A stretch of 64,000 bases of DNA from Amyelois transitella (GCF_032362555.1 NC_083513.1:5766001-5830000), one strand, 5' to 3'; counted from the stretch's first letter, positions 15,101 through 26,398 are shown. Notes: generated by a model from the letters alone, not told the origin. Numbers and translations are program-made.

Positions 15101-18100
15101 CATATAGTTTTTGGGAGAATCTCTTTGATTCTGGGTCTGGTCTGGGCTCTGGTAAACAGAGACTTCTATCTTTGGTATGGGCAGTGAATTGCAGCGTTTT
15201 CTTGGTTGCGTTTGTTTTGATAAGTCATCGCAAATGTCTCTCAGTCTGAAATAAAAAATAGTTTGTATTTGCATTTCATGCTTCATTATTGATTTATTTA
15301 TAACCTTACTGAGACTTTTAAAAAAATATGTCGTATTCATTTACAAGCAAGTTTTGTTAACTTCAATAAGCAAGTTAAGTTGAATATTTACCTATTGTAT
15401 AAATAATGTAACGCCCAATAAACACCTTCTTCTTGCCATTGAGATGTAAATAAACATCGCAACGTAGCGACGTCCAGAAATGTAGCTGCCGAAACCTGTC
15501 ACGATATAAACATTAGGTACCTAAGTAATAAAGTATTGTGCTCAAAATCATTATTCTTTCAAAGGAGATGCATAACTATATTGCCAATATACTTATATAA
15601 AGTTACTTACATTAGCTTGTTTAGACGATGCTGGTTTTTCTGAAGGAGGAGTTCCTTTAGGTCCTTGGCCACCACCACCACTATCAGAAAGAGATTCTTT
15701 ATCTGATGAGCTGAAAATTTCAACTTTTTAATTATACACAAATTCCAAATATGTACTACTTTTTAATTTATTGCCACACACTGGTGCAGGCTACATACAA
15801 CTTTAAGCCGTAAGGTTTGTTAGCCAATTTGACGACAAAAATGCTGTTCCACTGAAATGATATACATATATGTCGAATCAGATACTATTGGCATGTGACC
15901 AATGCAAAAGCGCTTGAGGTTGTCAGAGCGGGCTGTTTGAACCCGCAAATTGAATTTATTATGAGCGAGATAGTGGGAATCATTTTATTTTTGAATTTTA
16001 AGTTTAATGTACTTCTAATAAGGTCGTTATTTTATTGAGTTTTCATTTGGTTTGATTTAGCGGTAGCTTGCGCTATTCTGCCTCATTGAATATTGCTGGT
16101 AGTACGGTAAGAATATTTTGTTTGTGCATTATTAATACTCCTTTTTTATTTACTTTGATAATTAATACCTCATTTTAGAAATTTGTGGTAGCTGTTTAAT
16201 GCCTGGTAAGCCTGGTTTAGAAGCATCAGTTTTGCGCAGCTGGAACAAACTGGGATCCGCCGCATATACAGTGTAGGCCCCCTTGAAGTTACTACCGAAG
16301 GTTTGTTCAGATGGCAGTCGGTAAATAAACTGGAAATGTTAAAAATTATATATATACTTGTATGTATACTAAATACTCCAAAGAAGTGTGATCCGGGTGT
16401 GTATATATAATTGAGCTTCAGCATGAACTAATCATACTTTATACTAATTCATAAATGAGAAAGGTAACATTTAAAATATAATTGATTACACATACCACAT
16501 GTTCTTCTTCCGTACTCGAACTTTCTTCAGGAATTGTTTCAGGAAAAATTGTATCTTTAGGTGATGAGAGCCAGGGCTCTTCCTCAGTGCTGGCTTGTTT
16601 GGAAGGAACTTCAGATTGCGATGCTGATATATTTTGACTTGGAGGACTGCCGTTAGCCGCGCCAGTCCCTTCTTCTTTGGAGTATTTACCTGTTGAATAA
16701 TAGGAATTATGTACAGAAATATTTTGTGACATTAGAAATCAACATTAATAAGATTAAGATAAAAATTGAAATACAGGAAGTTTATATTTTAAAGAAAAAG
16801 TTTTTTACAGTATTAATACATATAGTAGTAGGTATAGCTGATAAATAATATAAACTTCTGTAACATCAAAAACAGTTGCTATCATAAGAAAGAGCATAAG
16901 CATTAAAACTTACATGAATTGTCAACATCATGATGTTTTAAGTTATACTTACGACCCAGAAACACATCTCCATGGCATCTCTTTGAGAAATTACCTCCAA
17001 GAGGCTTTGGTTTCGGTTTGACTAATGTGGTGAAGCAAGGAGCATCAGGGTGTCTGAATTCCCACATTGCTTGCCACATCTTGAGGCCATTTTCTAAACG
17101 ATAGTTGATAGTAAAATCTGATTCTTTTAAGTGGTGAGATATTGGTGCAAACAGGAATATGAAGAGCTAGAAAAGAGAAATTCCTTGATAAATAACTTTA
17201 AAGAATTTTGCATATTAAGGTAATTTATTAATTAAATGTAATTTATACATACAGTCAAAGCTGGTATTGAAAACAAGTAGTAAAATGGATTTGAATTGAA
17301 AGTGCCATTTTCATAATCATTTTCAATGCACTCATCAGAAGCATCAAGAATTATCCAATGTAGTGTATAAAGAAGCCTTGTCTCCACATTTCCTAGTGAC
17401 TGCATGTTGTCCTTTACTCTGAAATTATATAAAACTTGTATTGAGACTATGATATTATGAAGTAAAGTGAGTGAAATTATGTGTTTTACAATATTAATTT
17501 ACAGTTGTATGAAGTATTTATATTTTTAGTAAAAATTTTATTGAGCCTAATTTAAGCTACAAAGGGTTAAAATAATCTCTATCTTTCTCTCATTTTAGTG
17601 CATTCCCAGTTGAAATCTCCACCATAGTGCTCTGGTGCCTGGGGTCAGCTTTTTTATATTTCTATTTTCGCTCTATCTGGTTTAAGGCATTTTCTGTTTT
17701 CAGATCAATAGGTTAAAATAATGAACAGCTAAAGCATTTTTCTGCCAGTTAATAAAGAACAGATAATATATAAATCAGGTGTAAATTTGAGAAATTAGAT
17801 TTATTTACCTGTTGTGTAAAAGAGCAGCTAAAGCATGCATCACATGAGGCAGAGCAGCTTGTATGAGACGCCATCGTGATATTGCCTCGATAGCCTCAGT
17901 CAAACTAGAAGACAACTCAATTCGGATGTTTTGGACAAGAACCTTTTCAAATGACTGAAATTAATATAAAGAGTTTAACGTATAACTGCGTTAAAATTAC
18001 TTATAGTTAATTAAATTGTTTACACAAATCAAATAATAAAGGAGTGTATTAAAATTATTGAAAAGTTAAAATAATACCATATGAGGTACGCAATACCCAA

Positions 18101-19402
18101 TCCAGGATAACGCACCCAGGCTCTTCTCAAGAAAAGTGAATGTAGTCGGAACTAAACTTACGCCAGAAGGATGGGCTATTGTTATAATCAACATAAATTT
18201 TTTTTACAAACAACAAACAAAACTTTTTAACTAAGACCAATTCAAAAACCGCTGAAACAAAAAATCCACAAAGACTGAACTTACCTTACATGCTTCTTTT
18301 AGTTCCTGATAATGAAAAAAACGTCAAAAATTAATGAGAAACTAAATTAATCCACTACATACAATCAAATCAATCTACATAATTTTATTTCAGTTTGTTT
18401 TGTTTTTGTTTACTATAACTAAACTGCCGAAATGACAATGACATTTACTTCTGACATCACTTTTTTTAACAAATTGTAATGGTGAAAGCTCACAATGATC
18501 CTTGGACATATTCCACACAGTTATATATTTTGCCAAAATAAACATATCACGTTTTTATAATTATCTAGGTACCTACACCAGCTTTCGCCCGACGCATGGC
18601 TCTGCTTGCCTTATAGTCGCATACAGCATATATACCGTTTGTTTCCTTGACTACTACTAATATGTAGGTACCTATATGTAGTTTTGACAAAAAAACACAC
18701 TTCCAGACTCAAAGTATATAATATTAAAGATGTTTAATGAAGATTGACGCCTAACCATAGAAATCGGAATAATACAGCTATATAATATTCAGTTGAAAAC
18801 ACTTACGTGATGTCCCGGTGCTCTTTGGCAAAACTGTAAAAAATTAATAATTAAATAATAACTATCATACTAGTTAGGTAAAATTTATTTTACTAACATT
18901 TTTATTACTAAAATTTAAGCTTGTGATTCTTCTTTTAGGGCATGGGCTATCAACCTGTTACTATCTGAATCTTAATTCCACCAGCATTCAAGTGGTCTTT
19001 TCGAGAGTAAGTACCTATTCGCTCGCTATTCCATCACGACATATAAATATATGTCGTGATAGTGTTCTTTTTTATTATTTAGTTTATTAATTATAAATTA
19101 ACTAAATTAAATGTAAGTGAACATCCTGAAAAAAGTTATACCCCATGAGAACCTCCTCTTCCAATAAAGTCAATCCAAATCTGATGTAAAATCATAATTA
19201 GGCAAGTAGGTAGGTACTGAGATTATGAAGCTTACATTGGTGTGCGTAATTCACCCACACTCACCATGCAATCTGCGTCGTGAACTTTTCCAAGCCTAGG
19301 TCGTACAAAAGGTGTGGTTTGTCTCCATAGGAATATCTGTACTGGGATCGGTACCACCTCCTCCGTTCCAGGATCTTCATCGGAATGATCGCAGAGTTTC
19401 AT
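1..19402 (-). CDS. unc80: UNC80 homolog, NALCN channel auxiliary subunit (5' two thirds, continues beyond left edge)
   Basis: UNC80 is a very large scaffold that, with UNC79, carries and regulates the NALCN sodium-leak channel in neurons. I joined 41 GT-AG exons on the minus strand whose phases all agree, giving 2139 codons; vertebrate UNC80 is about 3250 residues, so roughly the last third lies outside the window. Recognition rests on blocks I know from UNC80: FLWRQT near residue 24, EAIEAISRWRLIQAALPHV near 90, the FLFAPI and MWQAMWEFRHP block near 170-215, GFCVEP near 890, AKLFYQWAE near 1330, DEEEDFLDE near 1377, ITAFLRET near 1410, TERKISF near 1475, YQVWPRMEEG near 1860, and NYIIGYVMFYVRSP at the edge. 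The start is the first ATG in an exon whose next residues fit the known N-terminus. Exon coordinates are in the six block entries. The exact choice of a few acceptors is inferred. Confidence 0.95.
332..595 (-). repeat. Full copy of the (TATG)-tailed SINE in an unc80 intron
   Basis: On the minus strand it begins CCGTGTGGTTCCCGGCACC, continues through TTCCCATGGATGTCGTAAAA, AGGCTAGCAACCTGTCAC and CTGAACGTGGCC, and ends CTCTGTCTACCCCGTAAGGG, GACGTGATGATATG, then (TATG)n. The family occurs many times in this window. The head is not an obvious tRNA. Confidence 0.85.
1672..1729. repeat. Perfect 26-bp inverted repeat with 6-nt loop
   Basis: The arms are 1672-1697 and 1704-1729, perfectly complementary; the loop is TTCCTA. 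Located in the unc80 intron between exons 37 and 38. Confidence 0.95.
2845..2943 (-). repeat. tRNA-like SINE, 3' fragment in unc80 intron
   Basis: It matches the 3' half of the SINE at 28745-29010 in reverse orientation (AAGTTCGAGACTTGTGTTAT, ATAAACATCCAAGCC). Confidence 0.65.
3650..5727 (-). CDS. unc80: unc80 exons 29-34 (residues about 1440-1724)
   Basis: Exons 5727-5571, 5359-5191, 4902-4810, 4637-4438, 4204-4085 and 3762-3650. Exon 29 holds TERKISFVIHEPENVSG, matching the RYERKISFAG segment of vertebrate UNC80. Exons 30-32 are a variable basic then acidic linker. Exon 33 encodes VMVKFLNSFNYVCCHQNFCH, a Cys/His-rich helix that corresponds to the conserved block starting VMILLCNQQ. For exon 32 the upstream-most AG (4645-4646) would break the frame, so I use the AG at 4638-4639, seven bases further in. 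The long upstream intron (5728-6666) is AT-rich and shows no further exon. Confidence 0.9.
5728..6666 (-). other. unc80 intron 28-29
   Basis: A 939-bp AT-rich intron. A short plus-strand open frame at 6160-6378 has no support and no repeat or regulatory signal stands out. Confidence 0.7.
6667..8820 (-). CDS. unc80: unc80 exons 22-28 (residues about 1122-1440)
   Basis: Exons 8820-8646, 8470-8376, 8207-8017, 7781-7664, 7585-7524, 7251-7116 and 6841-6667. Exon 22 encodes NWFRQKPSSQS and a His-rich stretch (HHTHHHP). Exon 23 is basic, ARKRVEDRLNRFGLRKMGKK. Exon 24 has LARFNFLLDATQPGATPDAL, exon 25 GRAAILLECAYLVHNCNKG followed by QWPYWLK, exon 26 the short AAKLFYQWAE, exon 27 the acidic DEEEDFLDE and exon 28 ALRLVACILLFEITAFLRE. 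These give the clearest run of matches to vertebrate UNC80 in the window. Exons are 62-191 nt and introns mostly below 500 nt. Confidence 0.94.
9230..13225 (-). CDS. unc80: unc80 exons 13-21 (residues about 595-1122)
   Basis: Exons 13225-13081, 12931-12734, 12386-12192, 11942-11809, 11452-11214, 10931-10738, 10257-10103, 9875-9746 and 9422-9230. Landmarks in order: GDIDFQVVLK then AVYSVSVMDS, MEVMLNLVDTLMEIGV, YMIMHIILRILRQLGCSHGC split between exons 16 and 17, FAPIREVLDNLHATIGFCVE, ETFIIESTFRVLVTRFALMH, and SYVKEAHGGQFRLVAFSALL. The vertebrate protein has the same order. Exons 20-21 form a hydrophilic, Ser/Arg-rich stretch. The exon 21 acceptor region has two TTCTAG copies ten bases apart; only the outer one keeps the frame. 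Confidence 0.92.
10330..10475 (+). repeat. Degenerate transposon fragment hosting a Helitron
   Basis: TTTGATCACATAACGAACC, CCAAATTTCAAATATCTAGG and GCATTGTCTGTCAG are phrases of a common lepidopteran element; a related GTTGTCTGTCAGTCAATCAC occurs near 63378. The fragment stops at the TC start of the next element. Confidence 0.4.
10476..10697 (+). mobile_element. Non-autonomous Helitron-like element in unc80 intron
   Basis: A 222-bp unit starts with TC after a host A and ends with CTAG before a host T. Eight bases before the terminal CTAG there is a short hairpin (GGCAAA at 10669-10674, TTTGCC at 10681-10686). These three features define Helitrons. The 5' end TATATAAAATTCTCGTGTCA is common in lepidopteran genomes. 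Confidence 0.75.
13226..14640 (-). other. unc80 intron 12-13
   Basis: A 1.4-kb AT-rich intron, the longest between traced coding exons of this gene in the window. No exon or recognisable transposon was seen. Confidence 0.7.
14641..16689 (-). CDS. unc80: unc80 exons 7-12 (residues about 238-595)
   Basis: Exons 16689-16496, 16329-16169, 15710-15611, 15495-15392, 15245-14873 and 14780-14641. Exons 7-9 encode a hydrophilic Ser/Glu/Pro-rich linker (for example EEEPWLSSPKDTIFPE and SDSGGGGQGPKGTPPSEKP), which is variable between animals. Exon 10 returns to a conserved block, TFLDVATLRCLFTSQWQEEG then YWALHYLYNR, which matches the vertebrate FDVAVLRCLLQ region. Exon 11 (373 nt, the longest seen) begins LRDICDD and then holds a basic linker with SSEKIKRKMKMADLKAF. 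Donor and acceptor phases join without gaps. The linker exons are assigned by splice phase and position rather than by clear similarity. Confidence 0.88.
16953..19402 (-). CDS. unc80: unc80 exons 1-6 (residues 1-237)
   Basis: Coding exons, 5' to 3' on the minus strand: 19402-19265, 18833-18807, 18305-18285, 17954-17809, 17418-17253, 17166-16953. Exons 2 and 3 are microexons of 27 and 21 nt encoding FCQRAPGHH and ELKEACK, each with its own AG and GTAAGT borders and both phase 0. They bridge the VRPRLGKV segment to SFEKVLVQN, as expected from the vertebrate protein order. Exon 4 carries the helix-rich EAIEAISRWRLIQAALPHV block, exon 5 the TRLLYTLHWIILDA block and exon 6 LFIFLFAPISHHLKESDF. ATG 19402-19400 follows an acceptor-like AG a few bases upstream, so a separate non-coding first exon is likely. 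Confidence 0.92.
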
Positions 19403-19991
19403 GGTACCTGGTAAAATAAATTTCTATACCTAAGCATCTTCAGGTGGCGTCTTGTCTTTAGAACCAAGCCCTGGGACCGCCTATGACCACTATCCAGGAA
19501 TGAGTATATCAGGTTATTACACGAAGCGACTCCCGTCTGTTCTCCACAGACTTGCAGGAGAACTGAACCCTTTTGGATCTTGGTTACACATCCTGTTCTA
19601 GAATGTATATGTTTCCTTGCGATGTTTTTCATAATGACGCGCCCGAGTATCGATTACCAATATCGGATGAAAGAAGATTGCAAATTCAATTGAGTATGAT
19701 TTTGTCGGGTCAGGGTTCAAAAGAATTCTTCCACCGGCGGGGTATTTTCCTATAGCTGTGAAAAAATACCTGTCTAACACATAGGTAGATAGAGATAATT
19801 TATGAAACTCGGAAAAACTAACGATGATAGAATTTTGAAGATCTAGATACTCGTATTTACTAGAATTTATTAAAAGAATAATAAAACGTTGAAAGAGAAC
19901 TATGAAAAAGAAAAACATACCTACAACAGGTTAGATAACACAACAAAATACTTTTGAGACCGTCAATAATCAGTAAAAGTCAAAGACTTAC

Positions 19992-20150
19992 CTAAATGCT
20001 AGTGATGAGAGAAAAGAGTCACTATTTCCACATTGCGAGGGCACTGAGGGCCAAGAGGGGAAGAGACAGGGTGACGACAGTTCGGGGCGCGCTACCTCGG
20101 GCACTCAGCTCATCAGAGTGAGGCTTTGCGCACCCTTCAGAGCCAGACGT
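19992..20150 (-). promoter_or_regulatory. Probable unc80 non-coding first exon and promoter
   Basis: A GC-rich patch stands out in AT-rich surroundings and ends on its left with a good donor, GTAAGT read on the minus strand at 19991-19986. The first coding exon is preceded by an acceptor-like TTATTTTACCAG, so an untranslated exon here spliced to it is the simplest reading. The right-hand limit and transcription start cannot be placed from sequence; no convincing TATA box was seen. Confidence 0.45.
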
Positions 20151-22698
20151 TAGGGCTGGCAACTACAAGTTTAAATTATGATTTTACTTTGGTTATTATA
20201 CCAATATTTTTTGTTCATGGTTAGTGAAATAAGATTTTTACTCGATTACTGACAACACGTTTTTGATAAGGTAGGGAATATTCAGTACGCACTTTAGCTC
20301 TCGGGCAATTTCAAATTCTATTAATTATTTTTATAAAAAAAAAGAATGATAATTAAACATTGAAAATTGGCAAGATCATGTTATGTAACTGAGTAGAATT
20401 TCAACCCTGAAGAAATTTTCATTGATCTGTGCGCGCAGCCTCCCGTTGTCATGGAGATTCAATATGGCCGCCAGTACAAGCAGCTGGAGATTTAGGTCAA
20501 ACTTAGATACCACTGTTAATTCATAAAAGACAAGTCTGGCTGAAAACTATCTTTTCCATACGTACCTTAGGGAGGGATACCTACACGATGAATAACTTTA
20601 CATTTTTGCATAATATATGGAAAAGTACAGTAGCACTTACCTTATTCTCTTTCACGAAATATTGTTGTGGTTGTTTGGATGAAACAATTCATTGTGAATA
20701 ACTTTACTTATAAAACAATGATTACATTTTGTTATAATAGTTATGTGCGGAAAACGGTACCTGTAATCCGTGGTTGATTAATTTACTAATTACCTACCTA
20801 TATGAAACATAGGATCATAGTCTTAGCTCAAGCGTATTCTCTCAGCGCTACAAGATTAGATGTATTATCTCATTAGATTTTTTTTATATAATCATACAAT
20901 TAATACATTTTCAGAATTTAGTGGAGGTGGCTCGATGGGAAACTGAATTCAGATCTGGTTCACTGAGATAAACAGAGGCCATTTTGTTTCTTTGATGATA
21001 ATTCTACTGTAGGTAATAATTTTCCTAACATAGCGGACCTAAAATGAAAAACAATTCTAAGCTTTTTTCTCTTATTAAAATATTGAACAGATAGCTATTC
21101 GCAATAGATTTTGTCAAACATCGGTAACGAAATAAACATTGCTATTAAATTATGACTAATAATGCATCATAACATAGGTAATCAACTTATACAAGAGCAA
21201 TGAGTACAAATGAGTTTGACATAGAAATTGTTTACTCCTCGGAAAGCAATTTACTTTATAAATAGAGTCGCAGGGAGCGGCGGCACTAAACAGTTAGCAT
21301 TTTATAGATTGTTTCCTTCCTATGTTTACGAGTATACATTTTAACACCCGATGCCAAAGCGGTGTTTTATATTGTTAAATAATCCTTACTTTTGCTATTT
21401 CTCTACTAATAAGTATTATAAATGCGAAAGAAACTTTGTCTGTCTCTCTGTTACACATACGCGCCAAAACTACTTAATCGATCTGAATAAAAACTTGTAC
21501 AGCAATAGAGTTGACCTTGAAGAAGAACATAAGCTGCTTTTTATTACGAAAAAAGGGGGAGAAGGGGTTAATAGAGAGGATGGACGAACATCAGTGAACT
21601 TTTACAACAAACCAAGACGCGTGGAACAGTTAGTACGAGTAAATACATTAGGTATATGTATTAGTAATCCAACTTGTCTTTCTATTGGGGAGAGCATTTT
21701 TTCAAGTGCGAATAAATTAAATAAATATTTAAATATATTTATTTAATTTATCACTTAAATTATTCCCATTAACGAAAGTATTAATTATATGTGTGGTTTT
21801 TGCGAGAGTGGACCGGAGCTATGCCCATGAGCAGATGATTTAGCTCTTGGATTTTGTAAACAGGTGACTAAAATTTTTTAAATAAGGTTCGTTCCTATGG
21901 AAGGCGACCGAGCTGCAGTTTTATTAGAAGTAAATAGATAGACATGAGCGCAGAAACTACATTTTATTATTAAACGACACAAACTAAACCAAAATAGCTC
22001 GAGGTTGAAGAAAAACAATACTGTAGCGATCGACGGGGCGTTACTAAAATAGCGGCCGTCCAGTTTTTGAAGAAATTACGTTTGGCGTTCAACAATGTTA
22101 GCAATAATTGGATACGCTGAGTGATTTTAAGTGTGGTACTTAAAGCTTCCATATTAATAATATCACGCCATTTTCCCAGAGGAGTAGGGAGAAATAACTC
22201 TTTCCACTTGCCAAAATCCTCTGTATACTTCTTTCACATTTGTAACTTTATTCATAGAAGCTCATGGTTTCAGATTCTCTTCTCATGACCATGAAAGTAA
22301 TTACAATAATCGCAATACAGGTAATGTACCTATTATATAAAATAAAAAAAAATCCTTTTTTATTCGTGGTCCTATAGATAAAGCTAGCATTTTAGAGTAT
22401 TTTAAAGAATAGGATTCAACTGGGTTAGTTTTGGGTATAAATTAGTTGGTTTAATTTAAGAGAAGGTGAAAAAATTAATTAATTGTGAAAACCGATCAAA
22501 AGCTTTTAGTGGTAAGGTGGAGAAATACAGAATAAATCTGATATTATAAAAAGAGTTTGCATTCACTTTTAAACAACCTTTTTCACAATAAAAGTGAATA
22601 AAAAACAAGTAATAAAAAAAGATTTGTCAAAGTGAAAATTTATTATTGGCACAATAAATCATCATTTTTTATTTGGTTAAATATCGGAATTGGACAAG
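20151..22698. other. Intergenic region between unc80 and the orphan gene
   Basis: This is AT-rich divergent intergenic DNA. It contains a degenerate lepidopteran repeat head at about 21405-21530 (AAATGCGAAAGAAACTTTG followed by a TTACACATACGCGCC-type segment), which also explains the open frame there. No splice-supported exon or RNA gene was seen. It should hold the promoter of the plus-strand gene starting at 22699, but no core element could be fixed. Confidence 0.5.
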
Positions 22699-25600
22699 AT
22701 GACGAACAAGGAAGGTGTGTTATCAGATTTAGATCTTTTATTCATGTTTTTTGATTTATTCTTTTAATTTTTGTACAGAGTAACCACTTACTACAAAATG
22801 CAAAACCTTTGATAAGCACAATCAGTAGGTTATATAACTATCTCAATAAAGAAGGTACATGAAATGTATTAAAATTTATATGATTGGCATATTTAGACAT
22901 ATGTGAGGAAATTTGCGACACCCGTCTAGCAGCTCTGATGGCGGTTCAGCTCGTAAGACAAGTTTTGGATGAAGCTTATGTTATAGCAAACGCTGCGAAT
23001 GAATCAGGTAAAAGGACATCCAATATATCTACCGATCCTACTAATTACTGAGAAGGTATAGGTTAACGTAATAATTCCTACTGTGTAAAGTCGTGGACAA
23101 TAGAAACATTCTTAAAAAAATAATATTATTTAGATTTTTTTAGACAACCACACAGGCCTCCAACTTATTTAATATCACCTATTGTCTGCTTACATCTGAT
23201 TCTTGATTCTATTTCCAGTGATCGCCTACGAGTAGGAATTTATGATCGTATATCATATGCAAACGTTTTCAGAAATTTCATGGTTAACATCATTTAAAAT
23301 ACATAGAAAAAAATCCGTTTTTACTGGGCTATAAAAATGAGGGTGAGATTAGTGATTTGGCATATCTTATTGTGACGTCTCGTATCAGTCCCTTATAGAG
23401 ATAGACAGTTCAGGTTATTAAACATTAGGTACGTTTGGTTAAAATTATGGATGGAGACAGGAAATCATTATTAAATGGTCAAACAGCTTGCTAGCCTAGC
23501 TTAATTACGAGAAATAATAATGCTAGCCACATTGAACCTATACTCTGGGATTACTCTCAAGCCCAGAGTATATTTGGGTTGCCAAATCCAGTAGTTAGTT
23601 AGTGGACTCGGAATTCTGTAGCAACTGCTACTGCAAATTATACAACCGGAAACACTGACATGATATTGATGGCAGAAAAAGATCACATTTATTACTTCCA
23701 ATTTTGTATATCCTTTTGTCAACACAATTTCACAGATATTTGTGGAAAATTTGTTTGACAGGTTTGTTAAAGTCTTATTAGTACGTTTGTAATTTTCAGG
23801 TATGCCATGGCGTTGTTTATCGATGGTAAAAAAATTAAGTACTGAAAGTATAGGAGTCGAAGAAGAAATTTCATATGCGACTTACAGAGAAGATTGTGAA
23901 GATAATATGAATAAAAACGACGCTGAAGATTTGATCAGTACTGTCGTCACTTCAACACCTCAAAAAGTACCAGGTATCGTAATAAGGTTTCATGCAATTG
24001 CTAAATTTACAGTAAAATAACAAGAATATTCGATTTATGAGATTGAAATGCAACATTAATACTTTACAGTTGAAATTTTAAAGATTAAAACTGACACTAA
24101 CCTAATTGGTCAAGGTGATGAAGAAATTGATACGGTAATTAATTGTAATATTGTGTTTAAGTACCTATGCGTTCCTTTGCATATATTTATAATTTACAAC
24201 AAGTTTATTATTCTAGCAGGAAAACGAATTAAACAACTCTACGGCCACTTTTATAAACCATTTGTTTGACATGAGTGACGTTGAAAGGGTAATTATATGT
24301 GACGATAGTGAATTTATACCAAGCAGTAATAAGCCATGCAACTTTCCTCCTCTTCAAGATATAACAAAGATGATGGAATCATATGTAAATGCTGCTCTGA
24401 GCATGGCTTTTGTAACAGAAACCCAAGATACTGATATTTGTGTAACTAAAGAATCTTCGATGAGCACAGATTATTCTGGTTATTCTTTCTTATCTGATGC
24501 GTTTGATATTGAAGATGCTGGCGAAGAACTTGCATTTGTAATTGACGACGGAATAACTGATATGATTAGTGCAACTCAAGTTATCACGGTGGAGAATGTA
24601 ATTGAGGTACAAAAAATATTATATAACAGAATAAAATGGTATATAGCTAAATAAAATGGTGTTAGGTTTAAAATAGGTATAAAATTGATTTCAGTTGCAA
24701 GAAAAGCCAAAAGATGATGATGCTCCTAAAACAACTGATAGTATCGTAAATGTGATGAAAAAACAAGAGACAGTGCTTTATGAAGATGCATATTTAACTT
24801 TAAACCGTTAGTACACTATTATTATCTATAAGCCTGTATAAAATTTAATAAAGAAAAATAACTAAACAAATTGGTACAGGAGATTACGAACAATGTTCTG
24901 AAGAAGAAGACCCGGTACTTCTTGACCCCAAAGGACTTGCAATGCAGGAAGTAGAATTGTTGACCGCACAGACATCTGAAGAAGATTTACAATCTGCCGC
25001 GGAAAAGGTACAGCTTTACTAATTTTATTTTTATACAGTTCTAATGAATTTAATGATAGCAGGAAAACAAAGAAATAAGAAATAGTTTATATGGATAATA
25101 ATTGGATACTAAATAAACAGATATCTTTTATAATCCCAACTTTGTTTGTCCACAGAAATGCAATGAAATGGCAGCGACGTCGGCCGTTTCAGCTGTCTCC
25201 CGTAAAAGTAAAAGTAGCCTTGTAAGCCGATGTCGCAGTCAAGGCGCTAGGCTATTGGCTTGTCTGCGAGGGTGGTGGCGAAGAAAGACTCCAGGGAAGC
25301 GCAAGGTGCCTAATGTTAATTAGACTGCTATCAGGAATAAATTTCATCGAAGTTCGGTGCACTGGGTGCACACATTCACTCCTGCGCATATTTTCCTTTA
25401 TAAGTTCCAATTTAGATACATTCAGTTTATTTTATTAAAGAAAAAATATCCATCTATGTATTACAGCCTTTATAATAAGTATCCTTCTCATGACGTACAC
25501 CTCTACGTATGTATCTTCTGCACTGTCTTTCATTTTATTTTTTGAAAAATTTATAGGTTTGATAAACAATTTCTCTTTGTTCAGGAAACTCGCTTCAGTG

Positions 25601-25803
25601 GCTCTATCCGAGACATCTGCCCACTATCTCCCGATGCCAGGCTCCGGGCTACTAGCATGCTGGATCAGCGAAGGCTTGGTTCTCCCTCACCTAATCACTC
25701 CGTGGTCTGGAAGTTTAACACCGTCAATGAAGCGCTCGTCAACTCCTCGCGCTGGAAAGAGTATACCTTCGACGTCAAGCCCGATGAATGTGAAGAACTC
25801 TAG
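22699..25803 (+). CDS. Uncharacterised 453-residue protein, nine exons, AKAP-like N-terminal helix
   Basis: I do not recognise this protein by family. Nine exons join in phase: 22699-22714, 22897-23007, 23800-23973, 24070-24134, 24220-24606, 24695-24806, 24880-25007, 25156-25305 and 25585-25803, with stop TAG at 25801-25803. Residues 17-39 form an amphipathic helix (LMAVQLVRQVLDEAYVIANA) in which A21, L24, V25, V28, L29 and A32 fit the RII-binding consensus of A-kinase anchoring proteins. Residues about 45-340 are acidic and low in predicted structure. Residues 346-381 are strongly basic (for example RGWWRRKTPGKRK). The last exon encodes a compact, tryptophan-containing tail ending SRWKEYTFDVKPDECEEL. 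If exon 8 were not spliced it would end five codons later (VPNVN then stop). An ATTAAA at 25859-25864 may be the polyadenylation signal. Function is inferred only. Confidence 0.8.
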
Positions 25804-26398
25804 TTGTTTTGAATTTAATGGCTCTAGTTTAAAATTTTTGTTTTACCAAGTCCTTGATTATTAAAGTTTTAAGGTTTATTATTTTGTTTTATAAAGAACT
25901 CGGAATTTTTATTGAAAATAATGACCTACATAGAAATAATTTCTAAAAATGTTATTTACTAAGATTTGCGAAAATTCGGAGTGGGTGTGTCAGTTGGAAT
26001 CCTATAATGTGAGTCAACAGCCTATAACAAACTTAAATCTAAGGTGTGCTGAGAGCGAACCTATATTCCTACATCACAGATCGATCGAAATAGTTTAGCG
26101 TAAATGTAGATATACCGGTGGAATCGGAGTTAGGTCGATATATTAATGGGAGTAATTAGAAAAGCTACTGGTCTCTTTTTCGCTTACGAGAGTAGCGTTA
26201 GTGGGAAGATAGTGTTGCGGCAGATAAACTCCGCTGAAAATAGAACGGTCGCGGATTCCTGGGCTAAATCTCAAATATCCAGACGCGTGCGCCATCTGAG
26301 CCAGTTAAAACAGTCCCGCGAAAAGTTACCGAGCCCCACTTCTTGTCTGAACGTCTGCCAGTGAAGACCGGGAGGGAACCAACAAAACACCACACAAA
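25804..26398 (+). promoter_or_regulatory. 3' flank of orphan gene, then Mlc1 promoter and 5' UTR
   Basis: The stretch contains the variant polyadenylation hexamer of the upstream gene near 25.86 kb, then moderately GC-richer DNA from about 26.1 kb leading into the Mlc1 leader. No gene was seen. The transcription start of Mlc1 is not visible directly, but the untranslated leader must end at the ATG at 26399. Confidence 0.4.

Noticed and set aside
21351..21746. 131-codon plus-strand frame
   Set aside because: It starts inside a lepidopteran repeat head (AAATGCGAAAG and so on), has no splice signals and no protein-like composition.
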